The translations under genes and the position numbers were made by a program. From NCBI GenBank assembly GCA_004559785.1, contig SFXD01000075.1, forward strand, positions 1 to 10,678: 10,678 nt of DNA, in the 5' to 3' direction. The DNA is from a bacterium (lineage in GTDB: Bacteria > Bacteroidota > Bacteroidia > Bacteroidales > Bacteroidaceae). The notes under the pieces are model-generated. The model was not told the DNA's origin, did not search any database, and saw only the letters and a list, made by a program, of their open reading frames with translations. Below are positions 7,085 to 10,678 of the stretch, piece after piece (the first letter of the stretch is position 1; every line of letters begins with the position of its first letter).

Positions 7085-8986
7085 ATGGCAAAGGAATACA
7101 GACAGACTGATTGGCTGCCCACTACCCGGAAGGAAATGCAGATGCGCGGATGGGACCGTGCCGACGTCATCCTCTTCAGCGCGGATGCCTATGTCGACCA
7201 CCCTTCGTTTGGGGCAGCTGTCATTGGCAGGATCCTGGAGGCGGAAGGGCTGCGCGTCTGCATAGTTCCCCAGCCTGACTGGCATGGCGACTATAGGGAC
7301 TTCCGCAAGCTCGGACGGCCACGGCTGTGGTTTGGCATAGCCCCGGGATGCATGGATTCCATGGTCAACAAGTATACCGCCGCAAGGAGGCTCCGCAAGG
7401 AAGACGCATATAGCCCCGACGGACGACACGACCTGCGCCCCGAATACCCTACCATCGTCTACTCCAGCATACTTCGGCAACTGTACCCCGACGTGCCTAT
7501 CGTGTTGGGAGGCATAGAGGCCAGCATGCGGAGGGTGATGCACTACGACTACTGGCAAGACCGCATGCGGCCAAGCATCCTCGCCGACTCGCCTGCCGAC
7601 ATCCTGATATATGGCATGGGCGAGAAGCCGACGCTGCGCATCAGCAGCCTCCTTTCCGAAGCCCTCTCATCCTCGCACCCCACCCTTCACTACGACGAGG
7701 CAGGAGAGGCCTACGCCACATGCGAAACCCTACGTGCCATGATGGAAGAGCATGGCAACGTGCCACAGACGGTATGCATCTACGACAAGGAAGCAATACC
7801 GGGAGGCATAACGGACGACGACATACTCTTGCACGGCTACCGGGAATGCCTTGCCAACCTTAGGCTCCATGCCGAGAACTTCAGGCACATCGAGGAGGAA
7901 AGCAACAAGGTGGCAGCCTCCAGGCTCATACAAGAGACCAACGGCAAATACGTGGTGGTATTCCCCCCGTATCCGCCCATGACGCAGGAGGAACTCGACC
8001 ATACCTACGACCTGCCATACACACGGCTGCCACACCCTAAGTACAAGGGCAAGCGCATACCAGCCTACGAAACGGTAAAGTTCAGCATCTGCCTTCACCG
8101 AGGGTGCTTCGGAGGATGCGCGTTCTGCACCATAAGCGCACACCAGGGCAAGTTCATCGCAAGCCGCAGCAAGGAAAGCATCCTAAGGGAGGCAAGGGAA
8201 CTGACACAGCATCCCGAATTCAAGGGGTACATCAGCGACCTTGGAGGCCCAAGCGCAAACATGTACATGATGCATGGCAGGAACGCAAAGGCGTGCACCG
8301 CATGCAAGCGACCCTCGTGCATACACCCGGAGGTGTGCCCAAACCTGCATGGAGACCATTCCCCGTTGCTGGAAATATACAGGGAAGTAGATGCTATACC
8401 GGGCGTGAAGCGCAGTTTCATAGGAAGCGGCGTCAGGTACGACCTACTCCTCCACGACTGGAAGGATGACCACCTCAACAAAGCAGCCAGGCAATACACC
8501 CATCAGCTCATTACGAAGCATGTTAGCGGACGGCTCAAGGTTGCCCCCGAGCACACGTCCGACAAGGTCCTCTGCCTGATGCGCAAGCCACCCTTCAACC
8601 TCTTCAGGCAATTCAGGAAGGCGTTTGACGACATCTGCCTGAGCGAGGGGCTCAGGCAACAGATAATACCCTACTTCATAAGCAGCCATCCTGGTTGCAC
8701 GGCCGAAGACATGGCCAATCTCGCCATAGAGACAAGGCAGATGGACTTCAGGCTCGAACAGGTACAGGACTTCACGCCCACGCCGCTCACCGTAGCCACT
8801 ACGTGCTGGGCAACCGGCTACCACCCATACACGATGGAAAGGGTCTTCACGGCAAAGAGCGACGAAGAAAAGCGGCGGCAGAGAATGTTCTTCTTCTGGT
8901 ACAAGCCAGAGGAGAGAACCAAGATCAAGGAATACCTCAGGAAGGTAGGAAGGACCGACCTCATAAGGAAACTCTTCGGCAAATAG
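7085..8986 (+). CDS. YgiQ family radical SAM protein
   Basis: Predicted 633-aa cytoplasmic radical S-adenosylmethionine protein of the YgiQ family (UPF0313), whose reaction is not firmly established. The N-terminal start LPTTRKEMQMRGWDRADVILFSADAYVDHPSFG (11-43) is characteristic, as are LGGIEASMRR (141-150) and FPPYPPMTQEELD (293-305). The cluster motif is HRGCFGGCAFC (338-348; C341, C345, C348), a Cx3Cx2C arrangement binding [4Fe-4S] and SAM. A second Cys group (C404, C407, C412, C418) sits in the family's metal-site-like region before NLHGDHSPLL. VAPEHTS (486-492) and PYFISSHPGC (529-538) are further family blocks. The protein ends soon after FFWYKPE, so it is shorter than the roughly 740-aa E. 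coli YgiQ and lacks that C-terminal extension. Start ATG 7085 lies 3 nt after the previous stop; 42 nt separate it from the DUF4494 gene. Confidence 0.95.
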   Translation: MAKEYRQTDWLPTTRKEMQMRGWDRADVILFSADAYVDHPSFGAAVIGRILEAEGLRVCIVPQPDWHGDYRDFRKLGRPRLWFGIAPGCMDSMVNKYTAARRLRKEDAYSPDGRHDLRPEYPTIVYSSILRQLYPDVPIVLGGIEASMRRVMHYDYWQDRMRPSILADSPADILIYGMGEKPTLRISSLLSEALSSSHPTLHYDEAGEAYATCETLRAMMEEHGNVPQTVCIYDKEAIPGGITDDDILLHGYRECLANLRLHAENFRHIEEESNKVAASRLIQETNGKYVVVFPPYPPMTQEELDHTYDLPYTRLPHPKYKGKRIPAYETVKFSICLHRGCFGGCAFCTISAHQGKFIASRSKESILREARELTQHPEFKGYISDLGGPSANMYMMHGRNAKACTACKRPSCIHPEVCPNLHGDHSPLLEIYREVDAIPGVKRSFIGSGVRYDLLLHDWKDDHLNKAARQYTHQLITKHVSGRLKVAPEHTSDKVLCLMRKPPFNLFRQFRKAFDDICLSEGLRQQIIPYFISSHPGCTAEDMANLAIETRQMDFRLEQVQDFTPTPLTVATTCWATGYHPYTMERVFTAKSDEEKRRQRMFFFWYKPEERTKIKEYLRKVGRTDLIRKLFGK

Positions 8987-9028
8987 GCAGGAAAGATACG
9001 ATAGGAACATATTATAAACGATATCATT

Positions 9029-9490
9029 ATGACAGAATGGTTTGAATGCAAGGTAAAGTACGACAAGACCATGGAGAACGGACTTGTCAAGACAGTCACG
9101 GAGCCCTACCTGGTAGATGCGGTGAACTTCACCGAGGCAGAGCGTAGGTTCATCGACGAGATACAACCCTTCATGACAGGGGAGTTCACGGTAACGGATA
9201 TCCGTAGGGCACGGCTCTCGGAGGTTGTGGAGAGCATAGACCTCACGGACGACCACTGGTACAAGGCACGCATAGCATATATAACCCTTGACGAGAAGAA
9301 GGGCGTGGAGAAACGCGTCCTCCAATCCATACTCGTACAGGCAAAGGACTTCCATACAGCCCTCAAGAACCTTGACGCATCCATGGTCGGGACCCTGGGC
9401 GACTGGTCGGTAGTTTCCATGGCGGAGACACGCATCATGGACATTTTCAAGTACGTGGCAGATGGCAGCGATAGCCCAGAGGATAAGTGA
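9029..9490 (+). CDS. DUF4494 domain-containing protein
   Basis: Predicted 153-aa protein matching from memory the Bacteroidetes-restricted family DUF4494: WFECKVKYDKTMENGL (4-19), VTEPYLVDAVNFTEAE (23-38), GEFTVTDIRRA (51-61), WYKARIAYITLDEKKGVEKR (77-96), ILVQAKDF (101-108) and AETRIMDIFKY (132-142). The function is unknown. There is no signal peptide or membrane segment, so it is probably cytoplasmic. The start is ATG 9029, after an A/T-rich leader. Its last 29 nt overlap the yggS-like gene in another frame, a strong sign that the pair is co-expressed and perhaps functionally linked, for example in vitamin B6 or amino-acid homeostasis (inference). Confidence 0.92.
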   Translation: MTEWFECKVKYDKTMENGLVKTVTEPYLVDAVNFTEAERRFIDEIQPFMTGEFTVTDIRRARLSEVVESIDLTDDHWYKARIAYITLDEKKGVEKRVLQSILVQAKDFHTALKNLDASMVGTLGDWSVVSMAETRIMDIFKYVADGSDSPEDK

Positions 9491-10130
9491 CATTGCCGGC
9501 ACCCTGCCGATGGGCGTACGTATGGTGGCCGTCAGCAAGTACCATCCAGCCTCGATGATAGAGGAAGCCTATTCAGCAGGGCAGCGCATCTTCGGAGAAA
9601 GCCACGTACAGGAACTGAGGGAAAAGCACTTGTGCCTGCCTGAGGACATAGAGTGGCATTTCATCGGGCACCTCCAAACAAACAAGGTAAGGTACATAGT
9701 ACCCTTCGTCAAACTCATCCACTCAGTGGATTCCATGCGGCTGCTTGCGGAGATTGACCGCCAGGCATCGCGAGCCGGAAGGGTCGTCGACTGCCTGCTC
9801 CAGTTGCATGTAGCAGTCGAGGAGACGAAGTATGGGTTCACGCAGGGCGAACTGTTTGCCTTCGTCAAGTCAGGCGAGTGGCGCAGGATGCAGCACGTAC
9901 GACTGTGCGGACTTATGTGCATGGCAAGCAACGTGGACGACGAGGCACAGGTAGCAAGCGAATTCCAATTCGCCCATGGCGTATATCTCAGGCTCAAGAG
10001 GGAATACTTTGCCGATGCACCCTATTTCTGCGAATGCTCGTGGGGAATGAGCGACGACTACCCCATTGCCATCAACAATGGCAGCACCATGGTACGAATA
10101 GGGAGCAAGATTTTCGGACCCAGGACATAG
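9462..10130 (+). CDS. YggS family pyridoxal phosphate-binding protein (PLP homeostasis protein)
   Basis: Predicted 222-aa member of the YggS/PROSC (PLPBP) family: a single TIM-barrel domain with bound PLP, no known enzyme activity, and a known role in vitamin B6 and amino/keto-acid homeostasis. Key motifs are MVAVSKYHP (21-29; K26 is the Schiff-base lysine), FGESHVQEL (44-52; most homologues have Asn where Ser is here), WHFIGHLQTNK (65-75), IHSVDS (86-91), GLMCMA (150-155), WGMSDDYPIAI (194-204) and GSTMVRIGSKIFG (207-219), the phosphate-binding end. Start ATG 9462 gives the normal N-terminal helix and length; the next ATG at 9510 would remove that helix. The gene thus begins 29 nt inside the DUF4494 gene. 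It is the last gene before the terminator at 10318-10364. Confidence 0.95.
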   Translation: MAAIAQRISDIAGTLPMGVRMVAVSKYHPASMIEEAYSAGQRIFGESHVQELREKHLCLPEDIEWHFIGHLQTNKVRYIVPFVKLIHSVDSMRLLAEIDRQASRAGRVVDCLLQLHVAVEETKYGFTQGELFAFVKSGEWRRMQHVRLCGLMCMASNVDDEAQVASEFQFAHGVYLRLKREYFADAPYFCECSWGMSDDYPIAINNGSTMVRIGSKIFGPRT

Positions 10131-10317
10131 CTGCCCCTACAAGGGTACCCAAGCAGCAAGGTGATGGCCGACTTGGCCTTCGCAAAGTGAGTGAGGCATG
10201 TGGTAACGGCCGTGCTGCTATTATGCCGCATAGGGGTAAGGATGAACGCTCTACGCCTACCGGAAGCAGCGTAAGGTATGCATCCGACAAACTACAGGTT
10301 ATTCCTTTCTCATACAG

Positions 10318-10364
10318 CAATAGCAGCTACCACTTCTTTTGGAGTAATTGCTGCTATTGTTTTT
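10318..10364 (+). terminator. Rho-independent terminator of the plus-strand operon
   Basis: A perfect 10-bp stem, CAATAGCAGC (10318-10327) with GCTGCTATTG (10350-10359), encloses a 22-nt loop that can pair further (CCA 10330-10332 with TGG 10340-10342). It is followed at once by TTTTTG TTG, a U-rich tract on the plus strand. The other strand has no U-tract, so it acts in the plus direction, ending transcription about 190 nt after the yggS-like stop. Confidence 0.8.
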
Positions 10365-10389
10365 GTTGTACGTTTATGCTGACGGTAAG

Positions 10390-10410
10390 CATCCCGAATG
10401 ATTCGGCATG
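10390..10410. repeat. Imperfect 21-bp dyad (operator or hairpin candidate)
   Basis: CATCCCGAAT (10390-10399), G, ATTCGGCATG (10401-10410): the arms are complementary at 9 of 10 positions around a single central base. No U-tract follows on either strand. It could be a binding site for a dimeric regulator or a small RNA hairpin; the target gene is not in the window. Confidence 0.45.
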
Positions 10411-10539
10411 ACAAGATGATGGATGCCCTTCTTTGCTAATGATAACGTGACTTCGATGAATCTTGCATGAGGCAGGACTTGTATGAAAGAAGCAGGACAT
10501 TATGCTCCGCCAGCAATGTATATTAACTGCATTGGCGAT

Positions 10540-10600
10540 AAGGTTAATAACCTTAATGCCGAAAGGTTATTAACCTTACGGGCGAAAGGTTAATAACCTT
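10540..10600. repeat. Three 15-bp palindromes at an exact 23-bp period
   Basis: AAGGTTAATAACCTT at 10540-10554, its reverse complement AAGGTTATTAACCTT at 10563-10577, and AAGGTTAATAACCTT again at 10586-10600. Each has 7-bp arms around one central base. The two 8-nt spacers, AATGCCGA and ACGGGCGA, differ but both end in CGA. The period is about 2.2 helical turns. Candidates are a regulator-binding array, a REP-like intergenic repeat, or stacked small hairpins at the 3' end of a gene lying mostly beyond the right edge. No associated gene is visible, so function is open. Confidence 0.9.
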
Positions 10601-10678
10601 ATCGGGAACGAATATATATACCGTTGTCAGTGACATATTTTCTTGCTTCTTTCAAGTTGATAGATATTCGTCGAGTTC

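Larger units (their letters stand above)
10131..10678. other. Gene-poor region after the plus-strand operon
   Basis: No confident protein gene is seen in these 548 nt. The first ~160 nt keep a coding-like G/C level and contain short complementary segments (TAGGGGTA 10231-10238 with TACGCCTA 10252-10259; GCTGCT 10214-10219 with AGCAGC 10265-10270), so this is a structured 3' untranslated stretch, an unrecognised RNA or decayed coding DNA. It then becomes A/T-rich and holds a terminator, an imperfect dyad and the triple palindrome listed separately. A 34-codon open frame (10278-10382) and a minus-strand open frame entering from the right edge and ending at 10599 are possible but weakly supported. 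Confidence 0.7.

Noticed and set aside
8444..9538. Long minus-strand open frame (364 codons) opposite the YgiQ, DUF4494 and YggS-like genes
   Set aside because: It is antisense to three genes with strong family motifs and has no recognisable domain; similar long antisense frames (for example 5277-6026 and 1462-2148) are also shadows.
10250..10275. Resemblance to the bacterial SRP RNA apical loop (CCGGAAGCAGC)
   Set aside because: The flanking paired bases of the conserved loop (the second GGA and its GTCAGG partner) are missing, so the match is probably chance.
9878..10411. Plus-strand open frame running from inside the YggS-like gene to 10411
   Set aside because: Its first half is an out-of-frame reading of the YggS-like gene and its second half has no protein-like features or known motif.
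10501..10535. Short inverted repeat CAATG/CATTG before the palindrome array
   Set aside because: Only 5 matched bases with mismatched neighbours; not distinguishable from chance.
10540..10600. CRISPR array
   Set aside because: The spacers are only 8 nt and the repeats 15 nt, far too short, with no cas genes nearby.

Overview
The window looks like chromosomal DNA from a Bacteroidales bacterium, most likely a Prevotella-like genus. The evidence is direct. Genes have almost no Shine-Dalgarno sequences and are preceded by A/T-rich leaders. One near-perfect Bacteroidetes-type promoter (TTTG, 20-nt spacer, TATCTTTG) is present. Several proteins belong to families typical of the phylum: a DUF4494 protein, a long PPi-dependent phosphofructokinase, and an amidase-like protein with a golvesin-type domain. 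The genus is inferred from overall appearance, not from a search.

Layout. Two genes on the minus strand occupy about 54-2696: a diphosphate-dependent phosphofructokinase (pfp) and, downstream of it, a membrane-anchored GH25 muramidase. They are separated by a ~100-nt gap holding a 14-nt inverted repeat. A 197-nt divergent intergenic region (2697-2893) carries promoter elements facing both ways. From 2894 to 10130 seven genes run on the plus strand, closely packed and often overlapping: an 88-aa protein of unknown function, a PlsC-like lysophospholipid acyltransferase, a 977-aa secreted amidase-like/golvesin/FnIII protein, a ~111-aa protein of unknown function, a YgiQ-family radical SAM protein, a DUF4494 protein and a YggS/PLPBP pyridoxal-phosphate protein. 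A credible rho-independent terminator lies at 10318-10364, about 190 nt after the last stop.

How the genes may work together. The minus-strand pair combines central glycolysis with peptidoglycan cleavage, with no obvious shared pathway. On the plus strand the acyltransferase (membrane lipid) and the amidase-like protein (cell envelope) are translationally coupled to the 88-aa protein and may form an envelope module. The second half (111-aa protein, YgiQ, DUF4494, YggS) is a housekeeping-type cluster. All seven could be on one transcript of about 7.5 kb, but this is inferred from spacing alone.

The last ~550 nt hold no confident gene. They contain a G/C-rich, structured 3' untranslated stretch, the terminator (overlapping a possible 34-codon hydrophobic ORF), an imperfect 21-bp dyad, and the most striking element in the window: three copies of the 15-bp palindrome AAGGTTAATAACCTT (the middle one being its reverse complement) spaced exactly 23 bp apart. 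I see no mobile element, tRNA, rRNA or CRISPR array, and no convincing evidence of a wholly new multi-gene system.
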